From positions 1-64,000 of the forward strand of contig JAFQAT010000059.1 of assembly GCA_017399865.1 (NCBI GenBank): DNA of 64,000 nt, read 5' to 3'. The notes under the pieces are model-generated. The model searched no databases. It was not told the DNA's origin and was given only the letters and a program-made list of their open reading frames with translations. This stretch comes from Bacteroidales bacterium (GTDB lineage: Bacteria; Bacteroidota; Bacteroidia; Bacteroidales; UBA932). Below, piece by piece: positions 8,628-17,928 of this stretch; within the stretch, counting starts at the first letter, position 1; every line of letters begins with the position of its first letter. The position numbers and the translations under genes are program-made.

Positions 8628-9791
8628 TTGGACGCGTCTTTCTACATAGCATCACGACTCCGCTTCAAGGGGAAGGCCGCAATAATCTGCATTGCGGTCA
8701 GTTTCTTTGTGATGATAGTTGCTGTGGCTGTTTCTGCCGGTTTCAGACATGCCGTCCGTGCCAGTCTTTCAGATATGTCGGGTGATATACTCCTTTCTGC
8801 TCCGGATCTTAACGTGATGAACGGGACGAGACCTGTCGATGCTTCAGATCCGTGTCTTGCGTATGTCGTGTCTTCTGAACTTGTGTCGAAGGTCGTTCCG
8901 ACAGTATGGCGTGCAGGAATCGTGAAGCATGGCGAAAGCATGCATGGGGTCGTGGTGAAGGGCGTTCCGACAGCTGTCAGTGATACCGTACCTCTCGGAA
9001 TCTCGATTCCGAGAAAACTCTCGCGTATCTCAGGACTTAACCCGGGAGACAGGATGCTGACATATTTTGTTGGCGATGATCTGAAAGTGCGTCAGTTCAA
9101 CGTAGTGGAAGTCCATGATGCTGTGGTGGAGACAGATGACAGATTCATCGTCTATGCCTCCCTGTCTGACATGCAAAGACTGAACGGCTGGGATGAGAAT
9201 CAGGTTTCCGCTATTGAAGTTCATCTGACTCCCGGACATGACGATGAAGCTTCCATAAATGCAGCGACACAGGAGATCGGTTCTATTGTAAGCCTTTATC
9301 AGGAGAAGGACGATCTTGTAGCGACGTCTTCGGTATCGCGTTACCCGCAGCTGTTTGCATGGCTCTCCCTGATAGATTTCAATGTCGGGATCATACTTCT
9401 TCTCATGACTGTGGTTGCAGGCTTCAATATGATTTCCGGTCTTCTCATAATGCTTTTTGAGAACATTTCCACAATAGGAGTCCTGAAGTCTTTAGGAATG
9501 ACGGACCGCTCCATTTCAAAGGTCTTTCTTGCAAGTTCTGCTGTCCTTGTAGGGAAAGGGATGGCGATCGGTAATATCCTCGCCATCGTGGTGTGCATCA
9601 TACAGAAAACGACACATGTCCTCAAGCTTGATCCCGAGAATTATTATGTGTCGTTTGTACCAGTGGATATCGATCCCGGCATGGTATTGCTTGCGGATGG
9701 CGTTTCATTCGCGGCAATCATGGTCCTTCTTCTTATACCATGCCTCTTTATATCAAAGGTGGACCCGGCAAGGACGGTACGGGTCAGATAG
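8628..9791 (+). CDS. FtsX/LolC-type ABC transporter permease (TTG start)
   Basis: This 387-residue inner-membrane protein has one N-terminal transmembrane helix (about 18-38), a large periplasmic domain (about 40-250) and three C-terminal helices (about 255-280, 300-325, 350-375). That is the layout of FtsX/LolC/MacB permeases that extract lipoproteins or move envelope substrates. An in-frame stop at 8622-8624 and no ATG before the first helix make the TTG at 8628 the likely start. Its ATPase partner is not in this window. Its 3' end overlaps the convergent transglycosylase gene by eight bases. Confidence 0.87.
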   Translation: MDASFYIASRLRFKGKAAIICIAVSFFVMIVAVAVSAGFRHAVRASLSDMSGDILLSAPDLNVMNGTRPVDASDPCLAYVVSSELVSKVVPTVWRAGIVKHGESMHGVVVKGVPTAVSDTVPLGISIPRKLSRISGLNPGDRMLTYFVGDDLKVRQFNVVEVHDAVVETDDRFIVYASLSDMQRLNGWDENQVSAIEVHLTPGHDDEASINAATQEIGSIVSLYQEKDDLVATSSVSRYPQLFAWLSLIDFNVGIILLLMTVVAGFNMISGLLIMLFENISTIGVLKSLGMTDRSISKVFLASSAVLVGKGMAIGNILAIVVCIIQKTTHVLKLDPENYYVSFVPVDIDPGMVLLADGVSFAAIMVLLLIPCLFISKVDPARTVRVR

Positions 9792-10863
9792 AGGGACAGA
9801 TGGTACAGAATGCATCATACAGATTCATGATGCTTTCCACATATGCCATTGTCTCATGACCCTGGAATTTTCCAAGCTTTACTGATTCTTCTTCAAGGAT
9901 TGCATCTTCCCTCATCAGAGGAATGACTGTCATGACCTCGTCCCAACTTTTGCTGTCGACAGACTTGGCCTCGGCAAGCCTGCGGCAGTCTGCTATCCTG
10001 CCTTCTCCGGCGTTATATGAAGCAAGTGTGAATTTGATCTGCTCGGTCTTGTCCATGTCCTCTCCGTCGAACATCCTCTGCAGTCTCTTGAGGTGGCTGG
10101 TTCCTGCCTTAAGATTCTTTTCGGGATTCAGGAGGTCGTCGATTCCATAGTATTCTGCGGTTGACGGCATCACCTGCATAAGTCCTGTAGCACCTCGATG
10201 CGACCTGGAGTTGATGGAGAATTTGGATTCCTGATAAACCACTGCTGCGAGCATCCTCCAGTCCCATCCGAGCTCTGCCGCATATTTCTTCAGAAGTCCG
10301 TCGTAAGGACTTATGGTACGGGAAGTGATTCCGTTCTCAGCTTTTCTGAGAGGGTTTCCATAGGTAGAGTATCGTCTTTCGATGGACATGTAGTCTGGCG
10401 AACCTGCCATGTAGCTGATCCACATGTTTATCTGACGTAGTCTTGCATCGGATTCCTTGGATACCATCCATGCTGAGCATGAGTTCATCATTCTTGAAAT
10501 CTCAACGCTGTCCCTGTCTTCCTCGAGGTCATGCGCATGCGCTATGACTATGTCCACTTTTCCCTGCTTGAGAGAGTCTATGTAGTTCTCACCTTTGACA
10601 GGTGTGAGGATGCTGATGTTGCATCGGTTATCCTCTGCAAACCTGCTGAGGAGTTCGTAGTTCATGCCGGTCTCAAGACCGTGCCCTGCGTACATCTCGT
10701 CACCGAGATCTATCACGCATCTGATGTCCTGTCCCGCAAAGGCATTTGCCGTGTGGGCTCCGTTCAGCATGCGGCCTTTCTCGCATAGGGGAGTAAGGCA
10801 GATGATTGTCAGAGTTATAAGGACGTTTCTTAATCTTCTTTCTGTTTTACCACTAACTTTCAT
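9784..10863 (-). CDS. MltF-like membrane-bound lytic transglycosylase
   Basis: This 359-residue protein has a hydrophobic N-terminus (about 14-30), a shortened solute-binding-protein-like domain (about 45-175) and a C-terminal SLT lytic transglycosylase domain (about 185-330). SLT hallmarks are YQESKF with the catalytic glutamate, GATGLMQVMPSTA and LASYNAGEGR. It would cleave peptidoglycan glycan strands in the periplasm. The stop lies inside the end of the convergent permease gene. It starts six bases after the large porin gene and probably shares its transcript. Confidence 0.9.
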   Translation of the reverse strand: MKVSGKTERRLRNVLITLTIICLTPLCEKGRMLNGAHTANAFAGQDIRCVIDLGDEMYAGHGLETGMNYELLSRFAEDNRCNISILTPVKGENYIDSLKQGKVDIVIAHAHDLEEDRDSVEISRMMNSCSAWMVSKESDARLRQINMWISYMAGSPDYMSIERRYSTYGNPLRKAENGITSRTISPYDGLLKKYAAELGWDWRMLAAVVYQESKFSINSRSHRGATGLMQVMPSTAEYYGIDDLLNPEKNLKAGTSHLKRLQRMFDGEDMDKTEQIKFTLASYNAGEGRIADCRRLAEAKSVDSKSWDEVMTVIPLMREDAILEEESVKLGKFQGHETMAYVESIMNLYDAFCTICPSI

Positions 10864-10869
10864 ACTTTA

Positions 10870-13548
10870 CTAACGTCTTTGGGCGGCCTGTTGTCTTCCG
10901 CCTCCTGCCTGATTGTTCCTTGCGCCTCCCGCGTTCGGACCGCTCTGGCTTTTCGGACCGTTAGGTCCTGTTGTCGATACCTTTCCCGGACGTACCCAGA
11001 AAGGCCATGTTATACCGAATTTTATCGCTCTCTGAGGGGCTATGTAGCCGGCTGCAGAGAAATAGTCTGCTGACTTGTTCGGCCATCCCATGTTTACATT
11101 CACCGCTTTGATGAAGATGCTCGCCTTCTTCCACTGGATGTTGACGAACGCATCTATATATGGGCAGTTTCCGTACTTTCTTTCGTCCTGGTTGTGGAAC
11201 ACTCCGAGTACAGGGTTATATGCAGGTGCATACCATTCTGTAGTGTATGTTCCGTTTGCTCCGATCTGCATCTGCATGACGTTCTTCACGACGTCGAACT
11301 GAATGTAATATCGGAAGTTGAGGGCCAGCAGCGGCAGCGGCAGCACTTCCTGATCAGACGAAAGCTGCAGCATCGCGTGATGGTCCAGATGGAACTTCCA
11401 TACGAGGAAGTTCTTTCGCAACGTTGCCGTCATGACGCTCATAGGGGCTGTGTTCTGCTGTACAAAGCCCTGAGTGTCATAATAGATGTTGTTGCTCAGC
11501 AGTCCGTAACCGAATGAAGCTGCCATATCCCATCTCGGGATCGAGACTGATGCTTCCACCTTGGTCGTCGATATCTTGCTGAAGTCGTTGTCCCATTTGT
11601 AATGGTTTGTGAACAAGTGCTGCTGGTAATAGTCCGGCTCCTTGAGGCTTGTCTCGAAGTGGGCTCCTATCGTAAGCGGGCTGTTGCGGTATCTGCGGAA
11701 CGGATATGCGTTGAAGGTCATGTTGGCTTCGATTCCGAAGTCGTTTATCTCATAACCCAGGAAATTGTATTTTCCCTTGGCGTTCCATGACAGGTACCTG
11801 CTGTACTGGCCGTTTGCTCCTGCATAAAGATAAACCGAGTTCTGAAGCACGTTTGTTCCTCCGCTGAGATAGTCTGTCGGGCTGAAGCTGAAGTAGTTCG
11901 CCAGCTTGTCTCCTATACCCACATCCAGCTTTGAAATGATTCCGTCATCCTTCCAAGGCTGGAGTCTGATGAAGACCTTGTTGTCCAGACGCATGACTCT
12001 GAGTGAGTCCATGCTTGATGTCGGATTTATGTAGAAGCGGTCTCCGTAGAATTCCTTTCCCAGAGGATCGCTTATCTTGTCCTTGTATGTCTTGCTGAAT
12101 ACGGAATATTCCGTGCTGTGGCCGATGAAGGCTGTGGTTATGTCTGTGTTTATTCTTGCAGTGTCAGCCTTAGCCGCTTCAATGGCCAGCTGTCTCTCTT
12201 CTTCCGCCATCAGTTCGGCGATAGCTGTAGAGTCTCCGCTTGCCATGATGCTGTCACGCCTTGCCTCCTGAAGCTTTCTTTCCTTTCTTCCCTTGAGGTC
12301 TGTCAGGAAAGTCAGCGGAATCCTGTATGACTGGTCAAGGTAGAGGGTATTCTTCTTGAGCTGGTTTTCTGCGTCACGCAGATACACGTCGATCTCACGT
12401 GCATCGACAGTCGTGTCTCGGATCCACGATTCATCGACTATACCTCCGTTTTCGCTTCGCTTTACCTTGTTGTATATGTATCCTGCATGCATCAGGTACT
12501 TCTTTCCCAGATAGTTGACCGAGGTCACGAAGGTCTTGTTGGCGGTGTCTTCCCTCTTGAGCATACCGTTGCCTCCGTATCTTCTGAAGTCAATCGTGAA
12601 GTTCAGGGCAGGTGTGATGTTCTGGGTCGTGAGCACTCTGATGTTGGCCTCCTCCTTTTCCTGATTGGCGAACAGGGTACCATAATATGCAAGCTCTGTA
12701 TGAGGGGTCTTTGTGTTGTATTGAGGGAGGGTCTCAGGTGTGTAGCTCCAGAGGCTGTAAGGCGAATAGAAGATGGCATTGTCTTCTTCCGTCCTCTTGA
12801 ACCAGTCGTAAAGCTGGACAGGGGAGCCGCTGATTCCCAGCCATGATGCATTTATGTCCTCGTTGAAGAATACGTAGTCATAGAAACTGCGTCTGTATGA
12901 TGTGTCAGGGTCCATGTCCCTGACTTCTACCATGTTGTGGAAATCCCTGTCGTGCTTCCAGGTTATGATTCTCTTGAAATGAAGGGAGTCCGGAACCGCG
13001 AAAGTTTCAAGGATGCGTGGGATGGATTCCCTTACGCTGTCCTTGTATGCCCTGATGCTGTCCTTGATCTCGATCTTTCTGTTTGCTGCCGCAATGAGTG
13101 CGGGAAGCGCCTGCTCTGCATCATATTTCTTGCGTTCCTTTCGTGTGAGCGAAGCATACCATGCATCGAATGCAGCTTTTGCCACTTCAGTCGAGTCCTT
13201 GATGTACAGGGAATCGAGCCTCATGAGTTCGAGAGTGTCTCCGGCAGCAATCAGGGAATCCCTGATCTGGAATCTTGTCGTAGAGTCCTTGAGGGCTATA
13301 TAATACTTGAATTTGAAAGGGTCGGTATACTGGAGGGAATCCGGAATCCTGATGGTGTCACGGACTGCGATCGTGTCGGGAAGAATGCTGTCGCTGACAT
13401 GTGTCGTGTCAGGCAACTGGGTGAGCATCAATGAATCAGCAAGCCTTCTCAAACCTGCTGACCTGCCTGCGTCTACTCCGAATGACTGTATTGCAGCCAC
13501 ACTTATCAGCAGAAGCGGTACCCATATTTTTGCGATAAGATTCTTCAT
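10870..13548 (-). CDS. Large putative outer-membrane porin (Porin_10-type)
   Basis: This 892-residue protein has an N-terminal signal sequence (MKNLIAKIWVPLLLISVAAIQS) and a long beta-rich body with alternating aromatic strands. The end of the barrel (for example AGYIAPQRAIKFGITWPFW near residue 845) matches the Bacteroidota putative porin family, Pfam Porin_10. Two charged helical inserts rich in K, E and A lie at about 140-180 and 420-470. The last 40 residues are a low-complexity G/Q/N/P/R tail after the barrel, an unusual ending for a barrel protein. A strong promoter lies directly upstream. Confidence 0.82.
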   Translation of the reverse strand: MKNLIAKIWVPLLLISVAAIQSFGVDAGRSAGLRRLADSLMLTQLPDTTHVSDSILPDTIAVRDTIRIPDSLQYTDPFKFKYYIALKDSTTRFQIRDSLIAAGDTLELMRLDSLYIKDSTEVAKAAFDAWYASLTRKERKKYDAEQALPALIAAANRKIEIKDSIRAYKDSVRESIPRILETFAVPDSLHFKRIITWKHDRDFHNMVEVRDMDPDTSYRRSFYDYVFFNEDINASWLGISGSPVQLYDWFKRTEEDNAIFYSPYSLWSYTPETLPQYNTKTPHTELAYYGTLFANQEKEEANIRVLTTQNITPALNFTIDFRRYGGNGMLKREDTANKTFVTSVNYLGKKYLMHAGYIYNKVKRSENGGIVDESWIRDTTVDAREIDVYLRDAENQLKKNTLYLDQSYRIPLTFLTDLKGRKERKLQEARRDSIMASGDSTAIAELMAEEERQLAIEAAKADTARINTDITTAFIGHSTEYSVFSKTYKDKISDPLGKEFYGDRFYINPTSSMDSLRVMRLDNKVFIRLQPWKDDGIISKLDVGIGDKLANYFSFSPTDYLSGGTNVLQNSVYLYAGANGQYSRYLSWNAKGKYNFLGYEINDFGIEANMTFNAYPFRRYRNSPLTIGAHFETSLKEPDYYQQHLFTNHYKWDNDFSKISTTKVEASVSIPRWDMAASFGYGLLSNNIYYDTQGFVQQNTAPMSVMTATLRKNFLVWKFHLDHHAMLQLSSDQEVLPLPLLALNFRYYIQFDVVKNVMQMQIGANGTYTTEWYAPAYNPVLGVFHNQDERKYGNCPYIDAFVNIQWKKASIFIKAVNVNMGWPNKSADYFSAAGYIAPQRAIKFGITWPFWVRPGKVSTTGPNGPKSQSGPNAGGARNNQAGGGRQQAAQRR

Positions 13549-13558
13549 AACAAGACGG

Positions 13559-13589
13559 CAAAGGTACGAATAATTATTTGATTATTCAA
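13559..13589 (-). promoter_or_regulatory. Promoter of the large porin gene
   Basis: On the minus strand, TTG (13589-13587), a 20-base spacer and TACCTTTG (13566-13559) match the Bacteroidota -33/-7 consensus. The -33 box lies inside the last codons of pncA. The start site would fall near 13554, only about six bases before the porin ATG. Confidence 0.75.
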
Positions 13590-14169
13590 TACTTATGCCC
13601 TCCTCGGCCATTTCTGCCAATGCCTTGAGATGTCCCTGATGGTCAACGTATCCGATGCAGTCCTTCAGAAGACGGACCTTGAATCCGGCCTTCATGATGT
13701 CTTCGCATGTGTTGCGGACGCAGTATTCAGTAGCGATTCCGCATACATATACATCTGTGGTGTCAAGGAGTTCCAGAATCTCTACAAGGGATTGTCCGGC
13801 AGTGTTAAGTCCTTCTGCACCAGAGTATTGCTCCGATGCTCTGTCGCATCCTTTGTCAAATGTAAGTTCCTCTGACGCGTATGGGATCAGGTCTTCATGG
13901 ATTTCTCCTCCGCGAGTGCCTGCCACGCAATGTGGCGGCCATATTCCGCCGTATTCCTTGAACGAGGAATGGTCTGCAGGATGGTGGTCCCTTGTGAACA
14001 GGATAGGGAACATGTCGAGGATTTCATGGTCCTCTCCTCCCTGTCCTTTCGTCTGTCTGTCGATGAATTTCAGAGTCTGCCTTACGGCTTCTTCTGAATT
14101 GTGACATGCGAGACTTCCGTCGATGAAGTCGTACTGCATGTCCACTACCACTAACGCGCTGTCTTTCAT
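13582..14169 (-). CDS. pncA: Nicotinamidase
   Basis: This 195-residue isochorismatase-fold hydrolase converts nicotinamide to nicotinate in NAD salvage. Visible are VVVDMQYDFIDGSL with the catalytic aspartate, the metal-site histidines in TRDHHPADHSSF, GGIWPPHCVAGTRG, and the catalytic cysteine in GIATEYCVRNT. It starts one base after pncB ends, and the pair forms the two-step nicotinamide to NaMN route. Confidence 0.95.
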   Translation of the reverse strand: MKDSALVVVDMQYDFIDGSLACHNSEEAVRQTLKFIDRQTKGQGGEDHEILDMFPILFTRDHHPADHSSFKEYGGIWPPHCVAGTRGGEIHEDLIPYASEELTFDKGCDRASEQYSGAEGLNTAGQSLVEILELLDTTDVYVCGIATEYCVRNTCEDIMKAGFKVRLLKDCIGYVDHQGHLKALAEMAEEGISIE

Positions 14170-14170
14170 A

Positions 14171-15655
14171 TTAGAATCTGAAGTTACGTATTTCGGTCAC
14201 CAGTTTGTTGATGATGCTCATCTTGAGGTTATACAGGTCGTCTGAAATGTCGACCTTATAATAATGAGGATTTATAAGGCGTCTCTCGCTCGGGCTGAAA
14301 TGCATCAGTGTCCGGTTGTAATATTCCTTCTTTTCCATGAGGGTATGGTGCGGAACGCATCTCTTTCCGTTCTCGATGACCTTATGCTGCATGTTAAGGA
14401 CTGTATATTCTCCCGCTTCGAATGTCTTCGTCTTGTATCTGTCGTATTCGTCGCATACGGTGAAGGTCTCTCCGGCCTCTATCTTTCTGCTGAGTTCATC
14501 TCCTCTCAGGCATGTCACATCCACCTTGAAGATCTCGCCTTTCGACGGGTCGTTTATCATGATCCTGTATGTGATCTGGAATCCCGGGTTGATCAGCTTG
14601 ATCTTGTCTTCAGAGCGTTTGAGTACTGGCTCGCCGTCTATTTCGACCAGCTTGTATACGTTTCCGAAACATGGCGCCGCCTTTGAAGTGGCTATCGCAT
14701 CTCCTACGCCGTATGAGTCTATGCATGCTCCCTGCCTTTCGAGATCTGTTATAAGGTATTCGTCCAATGAATTGGTTGCGAATATCTTGCATTTAGTCAG
14801 TCCGTGTTCGTCAAGGATCCTGCGGCATTCGATGGAAAGGTATGCGAGGTCGCCGCTGTCGAGTCTGACTCCGTAGCCCGGACCGTATGAGTCGTCAATG
14901 CCGTTTTCCTTATATGCCTTGATGGCGTTCAGCACGCCGCATTTCAGTGTGTCGTATGTGTCGATAAGAAGGATGATGCCTTCTCCCTTATGGGTCTTTA
15001 TATATGTGTCGAATGCCTTGAATTCGCCTGCCACGCTGCTGCCGAATGCGGTCACGAAGCTATGGGCCATTGTTCCGGTCGAACCGTAGTCGAACATCAC
15101 TCCCGCCAGAATGTTGGATGTGCTGGCACATCCGGCGATCACTGCCGCTTTGGCTCCATATGTCGCCGCCCATGGTCCGTGGGCCCTTCTTGAACCGAAT
15201 TCGCTTACCGGACGGTTTGTGGACCTGCATACGCGTGATGCCTTTGTCGCTACAGCCATCTGGTGGTTCATTATGCAGAGCATAGGGGTCTCAAGTACCT
15301 GTGCCTCGATCAGCGGCCCTTCGATAATGACGATCGGCTGGTTCGGAAAAGCGATTTCTCCTTCACGCATGGCATAGACCGTTCCTGTGAACTTCATTGC
15401 GGAAAGATAGCCTCTGAATTCAGCGTATTCCTCTCCGGGAAGGAACTTCTCGAAGAATGCGGGGTCCATGTTGCCGAGGTTTTCGATCATTTCGATTACC
15501 TCGTCCGTGCCGCTGACGACTGCCCAGTTGTTGTTTTCCGGAGCCTTTCGGTAGAAGAGGTTGAAGACTGCCTTCTTGTCTTTCATTCCGCTGTCGTAGA
15601 AGGATTTTCCCATCGTGTACTGGTACTTGTCCGAGCAATATGCATGATTAAGCAT
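14171..15655 (-). CDS. pncB: Nicotinate phosphoribosyltransferase
   Basis: This 494-residue enzyme makes nicotinate mononucleotide from nicotinate and PRPP. Characteristic stretches are DKYQYTMGKSF at the start, EFGSRRAHGP near residue 150, LIDTYDTLKCGV near 230 and GVRLDSGDLAYLS near 265. The length fits the long bacterial form. It leads the pncB-pncA operon; a minus-strand TAATTTTG box at 15687-15680 is a candidate -7 element. Confidence 0.95.
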   Translation of the reverse strand: MLNHAYCSDKYQYTMGKSFYDSGMKDKKAVFNLFYRKAPENNNWAVVSGTDEVIEMIENLGNMDPAFFEKFLPGEEYAEFRGYLSAMKFTGTVYAMREGEIAFPNQPIVIIEGPLIEAQVLETPMLCIMNHQMAVATKASRVCRSTNRPVSEFGSRRAHGPWAATYGAKAAVIAGCASTSNILAGVMFDYGSTGTMAHSFVTAFGSSVAGEFKAFDTYIKTHKGEGIILLIDTYDTLKCGVLNAIKAYKENGIDDSYGPGYGVRLDSGDLAYLSIECRRILDEHGLTKCKIFATNSLDEYLITDLERQGACIDSYGVGDAIATSKAAPCFGNVYKLVEIDGEPVLKRSEDKIKLINPGFQITYRIMINDPSKGEIFKVDVTCLRGDELSRKIEAGETFTVCDEYDRYKTKTFEAGEYTVLNMQHKVIENGKRCVPHHTLMEKKEYYNRTLMHFSPSERRLINPHYYKVDISDDLYNLKMSIINKLVTEIRNFRF

Positions 15656-15679
15656 CTCTGTTGTGGTTTATAAATCATA

Positions 15680-15687
15680 CAAAATTA
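15680..15687 (-). promoter_or_regulatory. Candidate -7 box for pncB-pncA
   Basis: TAATTTTG on the minus strand matches TAnnTTTG, 24 bases before the pncB ATG. No good -33 partner was found at the right distance. Confidence 0.4.
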
Positions 15688-15736
15688 ACTTTTTTATCTC
15701 AACATTTTCGTAAATTCGCAAAAAATCTGATCATAA

Positions 15737-17155
15737 ATGGATCGCTTGAATATATTGTATGAGTCGAAATATGGCTGTGCACCTGTTTCTGTAACCCCTC
15801 TGACAGGTTCCGCAAGCAACCGACGGTATTACAGGCTGGTGTCGGAGGCCGGTTGCTGTATCGGTGTCATAGGAACGGACGCTAGGGAAAATAATGCCTT
15901 TGTGACTGTCGCGCGCCATTTTCATGCCAAAGGCATTAAAGTGCCGGAGGTCTATGCCGTGAGTGAGGATATGTCGGCGTATCTGCAGGAAGACCTTGGT
16001 GACAGGGTGCTTTTCGATATGCTGGTGGCTGCACGTCGCGGCAACGAGGATATTGTTAAGGTCGAGGCTCTTCTGAATAAGGCGATGGCGATGCTCCCGG
16101 CGATCCAGTATGACGGAGCAGAAGGCCTTGATTTTTCAGTGTGCTATCCCCAGCCTTCCTTCGACAGGAGGATGGTGATGTTCGACCTGAACTATTTCAA
16201 GTATTGCTTCCTGAAACCTTCGGGCCTGGAGTTTGACGAGGTCCGGCTTCAGGACGATTTCGAAAGGTTTGCTGATGATCTGCTGAAGGAGGATACTGAC
16301 ACGTTCCTGTACCGTGATTTCAATGCAAGGAATGTGATGATATATGGAGGCGAACTGTATTTTATTGATTTCCAAGGAGGAAGACGTGGTCCTATATACT
16401 ATGATGTCGCTTCTTTTGTTTGGCAGGCAAGGGCGAAGTATCCTGACGCATTGAAGGAAAGAATGCTAGGAAGCTATCTGACAGAACTCGCCCGATATCG
16501 TCCTGTGGACCGCAAAGCTTTCATGGAAAGACTGGACCTTTTCATACTTTTTCGTCTGCTTCAGGTTCTGGGTGCATACGGATTCCGGGGTCTGGTGGAG
16601 CACAAGGCAAATTTCGTGACCAGCATCCCGGCTGCCATATCGGAACTGAAATCCATAGCCCATAGGTTTTCTGCCATGTATCCATACATGACTCAGACTT
16701 TGGAGAGGCTGTGTAACCTTCCTCGTTTTGAAGAAATTGCTTCTGACGGAGTTCTGGAAGTGCGTGTCAGCAGCTTTTCGTTCAAGAAAGGCATGCCATA
16801 TGATCCTTCCGGCAACGGAGGCGGCTATGTCTTCGACTGCCGCTCCATACATAACCCCGGCAGGTATGAACAATATAAGAAACTGACAGGCAGAGACGAA
16901 CCGGTCATCCGGTTCCTGGAGGAAGACGGCGAGGTGTTCCGCTTCCTTGAGCACGTCTATGGAGTTGTAGACCCGCATGTCGAGACATTCAGACGCCGCG
17001 GCTTTACCAGTCTGATGGTCAGCTTCGGCTGCACAGGCGGCCAGCACCGCTCGGTCTATTGCGCCGAGCGTCTTGCAGCCCGCCTTCGTGAAGAATACCC
17101 GGACATCCGTGTCCGTCTGATCCACCGTGAGCAGGGCCTGGACAAAGTGTTGTGA
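15737..17155 (+). CDS. AmgK-like sugar kinase fused to a RapZ C-terminal domain
   Basis: This 472-residue protein has two domains. Residues about 1-320 are an aminoglycoside-phosphotransferase-fold kinase, with the catalytic loop LYRDFNARNVMI and the metal-binding IDFQGGRRGPIYYDVAS. Both closely resemble AmgK, which phosphorylates MurNAc/GlcNAc at the anomeric position. Residues about 345-470 are a RapZ C-terminal domain (FDCRSIHNPGRYEQYKKLTG, FGCTGGQHRSVYCAERLA), the part of RapZ known to sense glucosamine-6-phosphate. The RapZ P-loop domain is absent. The next gene is MurU-like, as in the AmgK-MurU recycling pair of pseudomonads. The substrate is inferred from family and context. Confidence 0.82.
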   Translation: MDRLNILYESKYGCAPVSVTPLTGSASNRRYYRLVSEAGCCIGVIGTDARENNAFVTVARHFHAKGIKVPEVYAVSEDMSAYLQEDLGDRVLFDMLVAARRGNEDIVKVEALLNKAMAMLPAIQYDGAEGLDFSVCYPQPSFDRRMVMFDLNYFKYCFLKPSGLEFDEVRLQDDFERFADDLLKEDTDTFLYRDFNARNVMIYGGELYFIDFQGGRRGPIYYDVASFVWQARAKYPDALKERMLGSYLTELARYRPVDRKAFMERLDLFILFRLLQVLGAYGFRGLVEHKANFVTSIPAAISELKSIAHRFSAMYPYMTQTLERLCNLPRFEEIASDGVLEVRVSSFSFKKGMPYDPSGNGGGYVFDCRSIHNPGRYEQYKKLTGRDEPVIRFLEEDGEVFRFLEHVYGVVDPHVETFRRRGFTSLMVSFGCTGGQHRSVYCAERLAARLREEYPDIRVRLIHREQGLDKVL

Positions 17156-17157
17156 TT

Positions 17158-17928
17158 ATGAAAGCGATGATATTTGCGGCGGGACTTGGAACCCGTCTGA
17201 AACCGATAACAGATACTCTTCCGAAGGCTCTTGTGCCTGTGGGAGGGAAGCCGCTTATAGAACATGTGGCACGCAAGCTCAAGGCATCCGGTATTGATGA
17301 GGCAGTGGTGAATGTCCACCATATTGCCGATAAGGTAGAGGCCTGGGTAGGGGAGCAGGACGTCATGAAGATGGAAGTGAGCGACGAGCGTAAGATGCTT
17401 CTTGAGACCGGAGGTGCTGTACTTCATGCACGGAGGTATCTGGAAGGCTGCGGACATTTCCTGATACATAATGTGGACATAATGTCAAATGCCGACTTGA
17501 AATGGCTGGAAGGCCAGGTCCGTGACGATGCGTTGGCGACACTGCTGGTAAGCAGACGTCCGACCAAAAGGTTCTTCCTTTTCCATCCCGGCACCATGCG
17601 GCTTGCAGGCTGGCATAATGCAGGAACGGGAGACAGCATTATGGCTGACGAGTCGCTTAAGGTGGAAGATTGCAAGGCCTATGGCTTTTCAGGCATACAT
17701 GTCATGTCGGACAAGGTGTTTGGCCTGATGGATGAATATGTGGCTGAAAAGGGACTGCCTGTGGATCCGGAGGTCGGAGTGAAGTTCCCGGTAAGGGACT
17801 TCTATCTATGGGCAGCAATGAGGGCTCCGATATATGGCGTCGTGGCTGAAGGCCTTGAACTGCTTGATGTCGGCAAGCTTGATGCCCTTGCCCCTGCAGA
17901 AGAATTCATTAAAACGAACGTGATATGA
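17158..17928 (+). CDS. MurU-like sugar-1-phosphate nucleotidyltransferase
   Basis: This 256-residue protein opens with the nucleotide-binding signature FAAGLGTRLKPITDTLPKAL of the NTP-transferase family. MurU makes UDP-MurNAc from MurNAc-1-phosphate, and the adjacency to an AmgK-like kinase supports that role here. A GTG at 17152 would allow two extra residues, but the ATG at 17158 starts right at the conserved MKAMIFAAG. It begins two bases after the kinase and overlaps yccF by four bases. Confidence 0.83.
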   Translation: MKAMIFAAGLGTRLKPITDTLPKALVPVGGKPLIEHVARKLKASGIDEAVVNVHHIADKVEAWVGEQDVMKMEVSDERKMLLETGGAVLHARRYLEGCGHFLIHNVDIMSNADLKWLEGQVRDDALATLLVSRRPTKRFFLFHPGTMRLAGWHNAGTGDSIMADESLKVEDCKAYGFSGIHVMSDKVFGLMDEYVAEKGLPVDPEVGVKFPVRDFYLWAAMRAPIYGVVAEGLELLDVGKLDALAPAEEFIKTNVI

